Origin: an uncultured Lachnospiraceae bacterium
Lineage (GTDB): Bacteria > Bacillota > Clostridia > Lachnospirales > Lachnospiraceae
Reading direction: 5' to 3'
Length of the DNA: 52,020 bases
Assembly (NCBI GenBank): GCA_947600145.1
Contig: CANQGA010000003.1
Span: 1-52,020, forward strand
Under the pieces are notes generated by a model. It saw only the letters and a program-made list of their open reading frames with translations. It had not been told where the DNA came from and did not search any database. The translations under genes and the position numbers were made by a program. Positions 9,597-18,575 of this stretch are shown in pieces. Position 1 is the stretch's first letter, and the number at the start of each line of letters is the position of its first letter.

Positions 9597-10631
9597 TCAT
9601 TTATAAAAATCACGTATCGCCTGTTTTACAGCGTCATAGGCTTCCTTCGGCTTTCCGTCAACATCCACGATTCCCCAATAGCACTCGGACGGACAGTCCG
9701 AAGCCCCGCAATGATAGCAGTGACGCGCATCCTTATAGCAGAACAGAAAACTTCCTATGACATAGGGATTCTCCGCAAAGATCTCCAGTCCCCGTCTCAG
9801 ATATTTCGCCTGGACCGCTCTCGTGTGCCCGCCTTCCACTTCATGGAACCAGCTCTTCTCGTAGCATACATCCGGAATACCTGCCGGCAGGACCGAGGCA
9901 TCCGGACGGATACTTTTCACCCGGCCTCCGGAGGAATACCCCCATTCGTTTGCCAGAACGGGAAGGTGGTACCGCTCGTGCAGCGCGTTGATGACGTCGT
10001 TCCAGCTCTCCACCGTACGCCCCTGCCAGGAGCCGAAATACTGATCGTCCCCGATATAGCCGAAGCTGTGTCCCGGCGCATAGGCCAGATCCGCCGCCTT
10101 CAGTCCGTCTTCATGGTAGCGGGACAGATTGATCCCGCATTTCGCCTCCGGATTCTCCCGCACAATGCCTCTGGCCGAAGCCCTGGCCGTCATAGTCGTC
10201 ACTTCCATCGAATAATCCCCTGAAAAAGTAGGAATATCGATCTCGTTCATACACTGCCAGAGATATCCGGCGTTTTCGCCAAGATCCCTGCAGAAAAAGG
10301 CGCAGGTCTCCTCCACGTTCCGATAATACTCTTCGCTTCCCTTTTCGCCGACAAACGCGGGCCAATCGTCATGATAATACGTCTCTTTTTTCACCGGATC
10401 ATAACGATAACCGCCCATTCCCGGCGTAGTTACCATCACCTGAAGTCCCGCCGCGTGCGCCCTGCGGATCTCTTCCCGTCTTTTCAGATACTCTTCATCC
10501 AGTTCCCCGAACATTCTGTCCTTCCACGGGAAGCGGACCCCCATCCTTGTCCAGGCAAATCCGATATCCAGAATATCCCGATACGCGCCCTCGCCGCCAT
10601 ATGCGCAGCAGATCCCCAATACCTTATCCAT
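9597..10631 (-). CDS. Clan-A-like (beta/alpha)8 glycoside hydrolase, family not assigned
   Basis: ITRMGVRFPW-type core (FAWTRMGVRFPW), WQCMNEIDIPTF (candidate acid/base), VLANEWGYSSGG (candidate nucleophile). Confidence 0.6.
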   Translation of the reverse strand: MDKVLGICCAYGGEGAYRDILDIGFAWTRMGVRFPWKDRMFGELDEEYLKRREEIRRAHAAGLQVMVTTPGMGGYRYDPVKKETYYHDDWPAFVGEKGSEEYYRNVEETCAFFCRDLGENAGYLWQCMNEIDIPTFSGDYSMEVTTMTARASARGIVRENPEAKCGINLSRYHEDGLKAADLAYAPGHSFGYIGDDQYFGSWQGRTVESWNDVINALHERYHLPVLANEWGYSSGGRVKSIRPDASVLPAGIPDVCYEKSWFHEVEGGHTRAVQAKYLRRGLEIFAENPYVIGSFLFCYKDARHCYHCGASDCPSECYWGIVDVDGKPKEAYDAVKQAIRDFYK

Positions 10632-10674
10632 TCTCCGCACCTCCATATCATCCTTAATCCACAGGAAAAATACC

Positions 10675-10715
10675 GCGTCAGGAGAAGCGGCAACAGACCG
10701 GGCTTCTCCTGACGC
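10675..10715. terminator. Stem-loop (14-bp perfect stem), attenuator/terminator between solute-binding protein and downstream hydrolases
   Basis: GCGTCAGGAGAAGC-13 nt-GCTTCTCCTGACGC; on the minus strand it is followed by GGTATTTTTCC. Confidence 0.8.
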
Positions 10716-10731
10716 TTCCTTAAACTGCTGT

Positions 10732-12351
10732 TTAATTAAGAGTCGCCATGTACTCCTCGAGCTGACGGTTTATTTCGTCCAGAATATCCTGCATGCCCGC
10801 ACTGTCCATGGCCTGACGCAGCGCCTCGATCGAAGCATCCACATCGTCTACCAGACCATTAAGCAGCGGATCGTAGTAACTGCCCATAGCCGCTTCCACA
10901 GCCGCGAACTGCGTGCTCACATTGGTAGGATCAAAGCTGAAGTTCTCATAAGGATGTATATCCTCACGGATATCCGCTTTCCATGTTTCCAGCAATTCCT
11001 TCTGTTTCTCATCCAGAGGCGTCATATCGGCAATGTACTCTTCCCTCCGGATCGTCTCATTGGTCCAGCCCCAGTTGCAGTTGTTATTCACGCCGAAGTT
11101 GCTCTCGTCGATGACTTCATACTGATTGTCGCCTACCGCTCTCCAATGCTTTCCTTCAATACCCAGCATGGCAAGATCCTGAATCGCGGGATTGCAGTAG
11201 AATTCGTTCAGAGCCATCATGGCTCTTTCCTTGTGTTTGCTGCTGATATTGATCCCGATGCCGTTCGTCGTATACTTATTCGGCGCTTTCTGCCGTTCGG
11301 CCAGAGGATCGCATACGGTAATGTTCCACTCAGGATGCTCCGCATTCGCCTGTTTTGCGTAGGTCACGCAGGAGCCCAGGTTCCAGACCATGGTCGCCGC
11401 TCTTCCGGTAAGCAGGCCGGTCTGACGCTCGTCAGCCGAATTCAGCACGTCCGAAGACCAGCAGCCCGCGTCCGCCATTTCTTTCATCTGATGGCAGTAC
11501 TCGCTGAAGCCGTCCCAATCCAGCAGATAATAAACATTCATATCATCCGGCTGATCATAATGGATCATCACGGTTTCTCCTGACTTCGGAGATCCGGCCA
11601 GTCCCGTATAACCCAGGCTTCTGAACCAGGTGTACCAGGGTCCGCCCTGGCCGGCATAAATGCCGTCCGCCGCGCAGGCCAGATAGAACTTACGGATATC
11701 CTCCCAGTTCCGGATATCTGTCATACCGTATTTCTCCAGAAGGTCTCCGCGGACCGCCAGCACATCCTGCCCGAATTCCTGCTGGAAATTGGGGACCATA
11801 TACACCTGTCCGTCAATTGCCGCCTGCTGCCAGGCCACTTCGGGAAGAACCTCCCAGATGCCGGGCGCGTAGGTCTGAATGAATTCCTCCGACAACGGAT
11901 AGAGTCCGCCAAGAGCTACCGTCTGCTGATAATGGCACCAGCCGGGTGCGGTAAAGATCAGGTCGAAATCCTCTCCGCTGGAGAACAGCAGCGAATACTT
12001 GGTATCGTGCTCGCCCCAGGACAGGAAATCAACCGAAATGGAGCAGTTCAGCTTCTCTTCCAGAATCTTATTGATCTCGGCGTACACCTCGTCAAAATCC
12101 GGCGTTCTGTCGCCAATGAGATACATTTTCAGATCCACATGCTCGGACAGATCGATCGCGCCGTCCTCTGCCGCGCTGCTGCCGGAATTATCCGCAGCGC
12201 CGCTGCCGGAGCTTTCCGAAGAACCGCCTCCGGAAGCCGCGGCCGTCGTACTTCCGCCTGCGCTGCTCTGGCCGCTCCCCCCGTTTCCGCAGCCCGCAAG
12301 CAAACCCACTGTCATTGCTGTAGCCAGTAATAACGCCAATCCTTTTTTCAT
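10732..12351 (-). CDS. Carbohydrate ABC transporter extracellular solute-binding lipoprotein
   Basis: MKKGLALLLATAMTVGLLAGCGNGGSGQSS lipobox and Ser/Gly linker, followed by a type-1 substrate-binding-protein-like body. Confidence 0.92.
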   Translation of the reverse strand: MKKGLALLLATAMTVGLLAGCGNGGSGQSSAGGSTTAAASGGGSSESSGSGAADNSGSSAAEDGAIDLSEHVDLKMYLIGDRTPDFDEVYAEINKILEEKLNCSISVDFLSWGEHDTKYSLLFSSGEDFDLIFTAPGWCHYQQTVALGGLYPLSEEFIQTYAPGIWEVLPEVAWQQAAIDGQVYMVPNFQQEFGQDVLAVRGDLLEKYGMTDIRNWEDIRKFYLACAADGIYAGQGGPWYTWFRSLGYTGLAGSPKSGETVMIHYDQPDDMNVYYLLDWDGFSEYCHQMKEMADAGCWSSDVLNSADERQTGLLTGRAATMVWNLGSCVTYAKQANAEHPEWNITVCDPLAERQKAPNKYTTNGIGINISSKHKERAMMALNEFYCNPAIQDLAMLGIEGKHWRAVGDNQYEVIDESNFGVNNNCNWGWTNETIRREEYIADMTPLDEKQKELLETWKADIREDIHPYENFSFDPTNVSTQFAAVEAAMGSYYDPLLNGLVDDVDASIEALRQAMDSAGMQDILDEINRQLEEYMATLN

Positions 12352-12458
12352 ACTTACCTCCTTTAAAATCTGTACTTCTGCAACCTTTCTTATATTTAAC
12401 CGCCCATCGGACGGATAAATACCGTTCGTTCGGATACCCTCCGGTAAATCCGGCTTCT

Positions 12459-13385
12459 TTATCCTTTCACCGCTCCGATCGTGATGCCCTGGATGAAATA
12501 CTTCTGCGCGATCGGAAACGCCAGAATGATTGGTCCCGTTACCACGATCGTCAGTGCCATCTTCAGCGTCTGAGTAGGAAGCGATATGGCGCTCACCGCG
12601 GATGCGGATACCGCGCCGCTGGCGATCAGTTTCTTATAGGCCTCGATGTTGTTTACCTTCTGATACAGGAAATACTGCAGCGGATACATGGTCTCGTCCT
12701 TGATATACAACATGGCGTTGTACCAGTCGTTCCAGTATGCCAGGGCAATGAAGAGGCCCACGGCCGCCAGCGCCGGTTTGATCAGGGGCATGACCACCTG
12801 AAAGAGCGTTCTGAGTTCTCCGCAGCCGTCGATCTTCGCCGCGTCGATCAGGGAATCCGGAATGCCGATGATATAGCTCTTCATGATCAGCAGATTATAC
12901 ACGCTGAACAAAAGCGGAAGCAGCAGCGCCAGATAATTATCCTGCAGATTCAGCGTCCGCGTATAGAGGATAAATGTCGGCACCAGACCGCCGTTAAACA
13001 GGGTGGTAAAGTAGAAGAAAAAGGAAAACGCATTCCTCCACTCAAAATCCCTTCTCGCCAGCACATAGGCTGTCATGGTCTGGATCATAAGGCCAATGAT
13101 CATGCCCACGATCGTAAGGATGATCGTCGTTGCATAAGCCCGCACGATGACGATCGGCTCCCTGAACACATTCCGATAGGCGTCCAGTGTAAAATCCTGC
13201 GGCAATATGGAGAATCCGTTCGCCGTTATCGCCGCCTCCGAAGAGAAGGAGCCCGAAAATATCATAATGAACGGTATCAGACAAAGAGCCGAGATCATTC
13301 CGCAGAACAGATAAGCCATCGTATGCAGTACGATCACGTCCTTGCCGACTTTTACTTTTCCCAGATGACTTTTAGACTTTGCCAT
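12459..13385 (-). CDS. Carbohydrate ABC transporter permease (LplC-like)
   Basis: Multi-TM protein ending IAFPIAQKYFIQGITIGAVKG; EAA-like loop DAAKIDGCGELRTLFQVVMPLIKP. Confidence 0.93.
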   Translation of the reverse strand: MAKSKSHLGKVKVGKDVIVLHTMAYLFCGMISALCLIPFIMIFSGSFSSEAAITANGFSILPQDFTLDAYRNVFREPIVIVRAYATTIILTIVGMIIGLMIQTMTAYVLARRDFEWRNAFSFFFYFTTLFNGGLVPTFILYTRTLNLQDNYLALLLPLLFSVYNLLIMKSYIIGIPDSLIDAAKIDGCGELRTLFQVVMPLIKPALAAVGLFIALAYWNDWYNAMLYIKDETMYPLQYFLYQKVNNIEAYKKLIASGAVSASAVSAISLPTQTLKMALTIVVTGPIILAFPIAQKYFIQGITIGAVKG

Positions 13386-13402
13386 ACTCTCTCCACCTCC
13401 CA

Positions 13403-14338
13403 TCAGAACAGCGTATAGTCTTTGTCATAGATGCTTACCAGCTTGTTGGCCAGCAGAACCGTGATAAAGCACAGGATCGACTGGAAGAGTCCGATCGCCG
13501 CCGACATACCGAAGTTATTGCTGGAAATCAGCGCCCTCATGGCAAGCGTATCGATAACGTCCGTATAGTCGAAGAGCAGGCCGTTATTCCCGACCAGATT
13601 GTAGAACATATCGAAATTCCCGCGGAAAATTCCGCCGATGTTCATCAGGAACAGGATCACCATCGTAGGCATAATCGAAGGAATGGTCACTCTGAAGATT
13701 CTTTGGAACACATTGGCTCCGTCGATGGCCGCTGCCTCGTAAATGGAAGTATCCACTCCCATGATCGCCGCCAGATACATGACCGACCCGTATCCGACGC
13801 CCTTCCAGATATTGAAAAAGAGAAGGATCATCGGCCAGGCCGCCGGCGTCGTATAGAAAGGAATTTTCGTTCCCCCAAGCGCCGTAATAATACGATTAGC
13901 AAAACCGTAATCCGAGCTGAACAGGTTAAAAGCCATCACGCCTACGATAACCCAAGAAATAAAATACGGTAAAAACATCATGGACTGGGATATCTTCTTA
14001 AACCACTTATTATGAATCTCGGTCAGGAATACCGCCACTGCCACCTGCACGGCCGTTCCGCAGACAATAAAGAGAACATTGTACAGAACCGTATTGCGGG
14101 TTACCTTTAATGCCTGGCCGGACTTAAAGAAAAACCGGAAATTCTCGAATCCGTTCCATGGACTTCCCCAAATACCTCCGGCATAATTATACTTTTTAAA
14201 AGCCATCACGATTCCCGTCATAGGGTAGTACGCAAAAACCAGCGTATAGATTACTGCCGGCGCCAGCATCAGAAGGTAAATCCGATACTTAAACAGTTTC
14301 TTCAGAAATTTCTTCACGCTTTTCCATCGCCTCCGCAT
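13403..14338 (-). CDS. Carbohydrate ABC transporter permease (LplB-like)
   Basis: LLMLAPAVIYTLVFAYYPMTGIVMAFKKYNYAGGIWGSPWNGFENF; EAAAIDGANVFQRIFRVTIPSIMPT. Confidence 0.93.
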   Translation of the reverse strand: MRRRWKSVKKFLKKLFKYRIYLLMLAPAVIYTLVFAYYPMTGIVMAFKKYNYAGGIWGSPWNGFENFRFFFKSGQALKVTRNTVLYNVLFIVCGTAVQVAVAVFLTEIHNKWFKKISQSMMFLPYFISWVIVGVMAFNLFSSDYGFANRIITALGGTKIPFYTTPAAWPMILLFFNIWKGVGYGSVMYLAAIMGVDTSIYEAAAIDGANVFQRIFRVTIPSIMPTMVILFLMNIGGIFRGNFDMFYNLVGNNGLLFDYTDVIDTLAMRALISSNNFGMSAAIGLFQSILCFITVLLANKLVSIYDKDYTLF

Positions 14339-14339
14339 C

Positions 14340-14356
14340 GCGCAACCATATTGCGC
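14340..14356. promoter_or_regulatory. Candidate operator palindrome GCGCAA-N5-TTGCGC
   Basis: GCGCAACCATATTGCGC read directly; lies between the predicted TSS and the permease start codon. Confidence 0.6.
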
Positions 14357-14395
14357 TTTATTGCCAAGTTTTTGTGCAACTCTAATCTGTTTTTA

Positions 14396-14424
14396 ATTAT
14401 AATCCATTCATTATTTGTTGTCAA
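14396..14424 (-). promoter_or_regulatory. Consensus sigma70-type promoter for the transporter/hydrolase operon
   Basis: Minus strand TTGACA-ACAAATAATGAATGGAT-TATAAT: both hexamers perfect, 17-nt spacer. Confidence 0.88.
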
Positions 14425-14482
14425 TTTATATATGCTTCAAATATATCCATATATTATTGTGCATTTTTGCTAATTTTCTCGC

Positions 14483-14505
14483 AAATTGCGCAATTTAAAT
14501 TGCGC
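14483..14505. promoter_or_regulatory. Candidate operator: overlapping palindromes AAATTGCGCAATTT and GCGCAATTTAAATTGCGC
   Basis: Perfect 14-bp and 18-bp palindromes sharing half-sites, upstream of the -35. Confidence 0.6.
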
Positions 14506-14750
14506 TCTTGTCGGTTTTGCCCGGCTTGATGGACGCTAAGACTGCTAAAACGAAATCCAAATTTTTTTGCGGCAAAAAGAACTGGGGAGACTCAAGGATG
14601 AAGTAAACGAATTGTCAGTTGACACGAAAAAAAACTGTACATCCAATTGCTCCGTTGTTTTCTCTATCAATCTATCATTTATATTTTACCGAACAAAATA
14701 TATGGAATAATGTCTGATTTATTATAAAAGCAAAAGGGAATATGACCTTC

Positions 14751-14793
14751 AGAATGAAAAGAAAAACGGGAATCGCCTGCTGTGGCTATTCCC
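14751..14793 (-). terminator. Rho-independent terminator of the Rpn-like gene
   Basis: Minus strand GGGAATAGCCACAGCAGGCGATTCCC followed by GTTTTTCTTTTC. Confidence 0.75.
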
Positions 14794-14895
14794 ATTTATG
14801 CTACGCCAGTATATATAAAGAGTGTCAGAGACGCCCTTTTGTATTGCGATACTCGTTTTCAATATAATCTGACATACGATACTGCTTACTGAAAA

Positions 14896-15825
14896 CTATA
14901 GTTTCGCTTTAAGTTCCTTCTGCTCTGCCGCCGGAATACCAAGAGCCTCCATCGCTTGCTCCGCTGTCCATTTAGTAGATTTCATTAGGTTCTTGACAGC
15001 AACCAGCCAGGTATTGATCCTCCCTTTCTGCTCTCCTCTGGCTTCCCCTCTGGCTTCCCCTCTGGCTTCCCCTCTGGCCTCTCCTCTGGCCTCGATCCTA
15101 TCCAATACTTCACACATGGTTCTCGGACCTCCTTCTTTCCTTACCTCATTCGCCGTTTCCTCAAAACGGGGATCTCCCGTCATCACAGTAAATAGTTTGA
15201 ATAACTCGTCATAATGCTTGATCGTATCCATATCCGGAGCCGCAACCGTCTCCGAAGGTTTCTCATAATCGTTCTGCTTCCGCATCTGGACACAGTAATC
15301 AGCCAGATATTTGAAATCGCTCGTAAACATTCCCAGCTGCTCATCAGAAAGCCATGCAATCTCAAACAGATTAATACGGTAATCATTCACATAAGGTTTC
15401 AGATCATCCGGGATCTGGAAGCAGTCATACAAAGTGAGCGGCTTGTTCCAGTGCTTCTTATATCCAAGATATAATACCAGAGTAACAACCGGATAGTACT
15501 TTTTATAGCGAAGCAGCTGGCTCCGGTATGCGGCCCCGTCATAGCCGAGCACACGGATCGGCATATTCCCTTCCGGCTCTGTCTGGTTCTCAATCCCGAA
15601 CAGCGCGATCCGGACGCCGCAGTCCTTCCAGCGCTTAGCGATATCCCGTTCCTCTTCATGAAGTTTCCCATCCGCCTTATACACGGACCGGGGCGTTTCG
15701 TCTTCCAGATCATCTTCTCTCACAAGCCTCCGGCCGCCAAACAGGAGTACGTTAACGATATCAGCAAAAACGTCGTTATACGCTTCCAGCGTCTTCTCAG
15801 TCATATCTTTTCCCGCCATCAGCAA
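14896..15825 (-). CDS. Rpn family recombination-promoting nuclease / PD-(D/E)XK nuclease-transposase-like protein
   Basis: DIVNVLLFGGRRLV..., IALFGIENQTEPEGNMPIRVLGYDGAAYRSQL, YPVVTLVLYLGYKKHWNKPLTLYDCF; (EARG)n C-terminal repeat typical of the family. Confidence 0.82.
   Translation of the reverse strand: MLMAGKDMTEKTLEAYNDVFADIVNVLLFGGRRLVREDDLEDETPRSVYKADGKLHEEERDIAKRWKDCGVRIALFGIENQTEPEGNMPIRVLGYDGAAYRSQLLRYKKYYPVVTLVLYLGYKKHWNKPLTLYDCFQIPDDLKPYVNDYRINLFEIAWLSDEQLGMFTSDFKYLADYCVQMRKQNDYEKPSETVAAPDMDTIKHYDELFKLFTVMTGDPRFEETANEVRKEGGPRTMCEVLDRIEARGEARGEARGEARGEARGEQKGRINTWLVAVKNLMKSTKWTAEQAMEALGIPAAEQKELKAKL
15035..15094. repeat. 12-bp tandem repeat, 5 units, encoding (EARG)n
   Basis: cctctggcttcc x3, cctctggcctct, cctctggcctcg read directly. 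Confidence 0.97.
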
Positions 15826-16034
15826 TTCCCTCCCGTTCCAACAGTCTGCCCGCTATCTTTAGTATACTCAAAATTCGCCTCATATGCAAGACTTTTCTCT
15901 TCGCCGAAACCCTCGCCGGATTCCCTCCGGGACGCCTCTCCCACGGCGGCAGCCGCCGGCAGATACGCCGCGCCGATTACCCAACTTGCGCGATTCGTTT
16001 CCTAACGCGCCGGTCAGTCGGAAACGGATTCCTG

Positions 16035-16060
16035 TATAATGATAGCAGTACGCAGGAGGA
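16035..16060 (+). promoter_or_regulatory. -10 TATAAT and strong AGGAGGAGGG RBS before the priming sugar transferase
   Basis: cctgTATAATgatagcagtacgcAGGAGGAGGGacgcatATG; the -35 is weak. Confidence 0.55.
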
Positions 16061-16069
16061 GGGACGCAT

Positions 16070-17473
16070 ATGCGGAAAGGGTTCCTGAGACATCTCGACT
16101 TTTTAGTGGTTGACTGTATAGCCATCGAACTGGCTGCGCTCGGCACTTATGTTGCAGACATCCTGTATCTGAAGACCGGCATGTTCCCCTACCGGATCTG
16201 GGCGTGCATGCTTCCTTTGCTGCATATATGTTTAAGCGTCATCCTGGACGCCTACAACAGTATCCTGCAGCGCGGCTATCTCCGCGAAATGGGCGCCATC
16301 ATCCGCCTTGAATTCGGTATCTTCGCGATGCTGATCTTTTTGTTTTATTTCCTGAACCTGATGCCGACCGTGCCGCAGAGCATCTTCCTCGTATACTTCG
16401 CGTTTGTACTGCCGATCACGCTCTTTATGCGGTTCAGCCACAAATTTTACCTGCATTACCGTTACGTCAATGTCAAATACTCCCGGCAGATCGTCGTCGC
16501 CGCCACCAAAGAATCGGCGACCCGCATGATCGCAGCCATCACCAAATCCCTCATCCGCAACTACCAGTTCTTCGGTCTGGCGATCCTGGATGAGTCGATG
16601 ATCGGCAAACAGATCGGTACCGTGACCGTAGCGGCGGACCGTTCCACCATCATCGAATACGTACACAAAAATGTCGTTGACGAAGTCCTGATCTGCGTCC
16701 CGGACGATTCTTCGATGACGCTTAAGCTGGCGCGGGAGCTTCTCTCCATGGGCGTAACCGTACATATCTACATGGAAGAAATGTACCACACGCTCCCCAA
16801 CCGCAGCATCAGCAATGTGTTCGGATACGACGTTCTGACCACGACCATCAGCCCCGTTACCTTCCGCCAGTCCCTCGCGAAGCGCGTCATGGACGTGGTG
16901 GGCGGCGTTATCGGATGCCTGATCACTATCCTGCTGACCATTATCATCGGCCCGATCATCTTCATCAAATCGCCCGGTCCCATTTTCTTCACCCAGTACC
17001 GGGTAGGCAAGCGCGGGCGTCTGTTTAAGCTGATCAAATTCCGCTCCATGTACATGGACGCGGAAGAGCGCAAGAAGGAGCTGATGGATCAGAACAAGAT
17101 CCAGGACGGCATGATGTTCAAGATCGACAACGATCCCCGGATCATCAAGGGCATCGGAACATTCATCCGCAAAACCAGCCTGGACGAATTTCCTCAGTTC
17201 TTCAACGTCCTGAAGGGCGACATGTCCATCGTCGGCACACGTCCGCCGACCGTGGACGAGTACGAGCGCTACAGCCCGCAGCACAAGCGGCGTCTGTCCA
17301 TGCTCCCGGGCATCACCGGCCTCTGGCAGATCAGCGGCCGCAGCAAGATCACGGATTTTGAAGAGGTCGTCCGCCTCGATACCCAGTATATCGAGAACTG
17401 GAGCATCCTCGAGGATGTCAAGATCATCCTGAAGACAGTGCATAAGGTGTTCCACAGCGACGACGCGTTCTGA
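16070..17473 (+). CDS. Exopolysaccharide biosynthesis polyprenyl glycosylphosphotransferase (priming sugar transferase)
   Basis: N-terminal TM region; KRVMDVVGGVIGCL, KSPGPIFFTQYRVGKRGRLFKLIKFRSMYMDAEERKKEL, TSLDEFPQFFNVLKGDMSIVGTRPP, PGITGLWQISGRS. Confidence 0.96.
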   Translation: MRKGFLRHLDFLVVDCIAIELAALGTYVADILYLKTGMFPYRIWACMLPLLHICLSVILDAYNSILQRGYLREMGAIIRLEFGIFAMLIFLFYFLNLMPTVPQSIFLVYFAFVLPITLFMRFSHKFYLHYRYVNVKYSRQIVVAATKESATRMIAAITKSLIRNYQFFGLAILDESMIGKQIGTVTVAADRSTIIEYVHKNVVDEVLICVPDDSSMTLKLARELLSMGVTVHIYMEEMYHTLPNRSISNVFGYDVLTTTISPVTFRQSLAKRVMDVVGGVIGCLITILLTIIIGPIIFIKSPGPIFFTQYRVGKRGRLFKLIKFRSMYMDAEERKKELMDQNKIQDGMMFKIDNDPRIIKGIGTFIRKTSLDEFPQFFNVLKGDMSIVGTRPPTVDEYERYSPQHKRRLSMLPGITGLWQISGRSKITDFEEVVRLDTQYIENWSILEDVKIILKTVHKVFHSDDAF

Positions 17474-17489
17474 GGACCTTAACGGCCAT

Positions 17490-18575
17490 TCACTTACGAA
17501 CTACGCTCAGCAGAAGCCGCTCCATTTTTCTTACATTCTGCCTGAGGGAGAAATTCTCACGGATCGTCTGATGCGCTCTCTCACTTAACTTAAGACGCAG
17601 TTCCGGATCCGATGCCAGACTCCGGATCCGTTCCTTTAGCATACTGACGTCCCCCGGCGTTATCAGAAAGCCGTTGGCTCCGTCTTCAATAACCTCAGGT
17701 ATGGAGGCTATCCCGGTGCTGATATTGGGGATCCCCCTTGCCATAGTCTCCAGTATACTCATGGGAAGCACCTCCCTGTAAGAAGGAAGGACATGCATCA
17801 TGGCTTTTTTTAAGTACTTCTCTTTTTCTTCCCCATCGGTCCAGCCTATATGGACTACTCTGTTCTGAAGGCCGTATTGTTGAACCACCGCCCTGACCTT
17901 CTCTGTTTCTCCGTCGCCGCAAAGCGCGACACGCACAGAATCCGGAAGCTCGGAATTCAGATCTCTCAGAGCCTCAAGGATATCATACGTGCCCTTCCGT
18001 TCACCCAAACGGCCCATCGTAATAATGTAATCTGCATCCGCGCTGTATGGATTCTCATCTCCTGCGTCGATCGCATTATACAGATAATCAACCCGCGCAG
18101 CAGGCGCTTTCTCCAGAATATCCTTCACCTGAGAACGGGAAAGAACAATATTCAGATTCACCCGGGTAAGTATCTTCCGCACATATTTTTTTCTGCCCGC
18201 GGATAACGTATCGTAGAAATCATTAAATTCCGCGCCATGATGATGAAAAACCACCGGCACTCCGAAAAAATGGCACAGTCTCATCAGCAGCGCTTTCCTG
18301 TAAAAGCTTCCCCGCTCCGACACGTTAAAAAGGACTACATCCGCCTTGCGCCGCAGAAGATATCCCAGGATCCGGAAAAAGGCGGCAGCAAATACCATAA
18401 GCTTCACGGGAGCAGAACCCTCCCTGTGGGTCGCCACATAGAACACCTCGGCCCGGTTCCAGTAATTCGTCTGAAGGTAATTGCGCGAAACAGATACCAT
18501 TCCGCCTTTTACCGCATTCAGATCAGATCCTGCCATCAGAACTCTGATCTTCCTTTTTTTCTTCTTTTTTCTCAT
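17490..18575 (-). CDS. Glycosyltransferase family 4 protein
   Basis: VVFHHHGAEF, IITMGRLGERKGTYDILEAL, VLPSYREVLPMSILETMARGIPNISTGIASIPEVI. Confidence 0.93.
   Translation of the reverse strand: MRKKKKKRKIRVLMAGSDLNAVKGGMVSVSRNYLQTNYWNRAEVFYVATHREGSAPVKLMVFAAAFFRILGYLLRRKADVVLFNVSERGSFYRKALLMRLCHFFGVPVVFHHHGAEFNDFYDTLSAGRKKYVRKILTRVNLNIVLSRSQVKDILEKAPAARVDYLYNAIDAGDENPYSADADYIITMGRLGERKGTYDILEALRDLNSELPDSVRVALCGDGETEKVRAVVQQYGLQNRVVHIGWTDGEEKEKYLKKAMMHVLPSYREVLPMSILETMARGIPNISTGIASIPEVIEDGANGFLITPGDVSMLKERIRSLASDPELRLKLSERAHQTIRENFSLRQNVRKMERLLLSVVRK

Noticed and set aside
14506-14895. Possible ncRNA or extra gene in the AT-rich intergenic region
   Set aside because: Apart from the Rpn terminator, I found no convincing promoter-structure-terminator unit or ORF.
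15035-15094. 12-bp repeat as regulatory iterons
   Set aside because: In frame inside the Rpn gene and encodes (EARG)n; coding explanation is sufficient.
14896-15825. Insertion sequence element
   Set aside because: No flanking inverted repeats or target-site duplication seen; Rpn-type genes usually stand alone.
16232-17455. 407-aa minus-strand ORF
   Set aside because: Mirror of the well-supported sugar transferase; His/Asp/Gln-rich antisense artefact.
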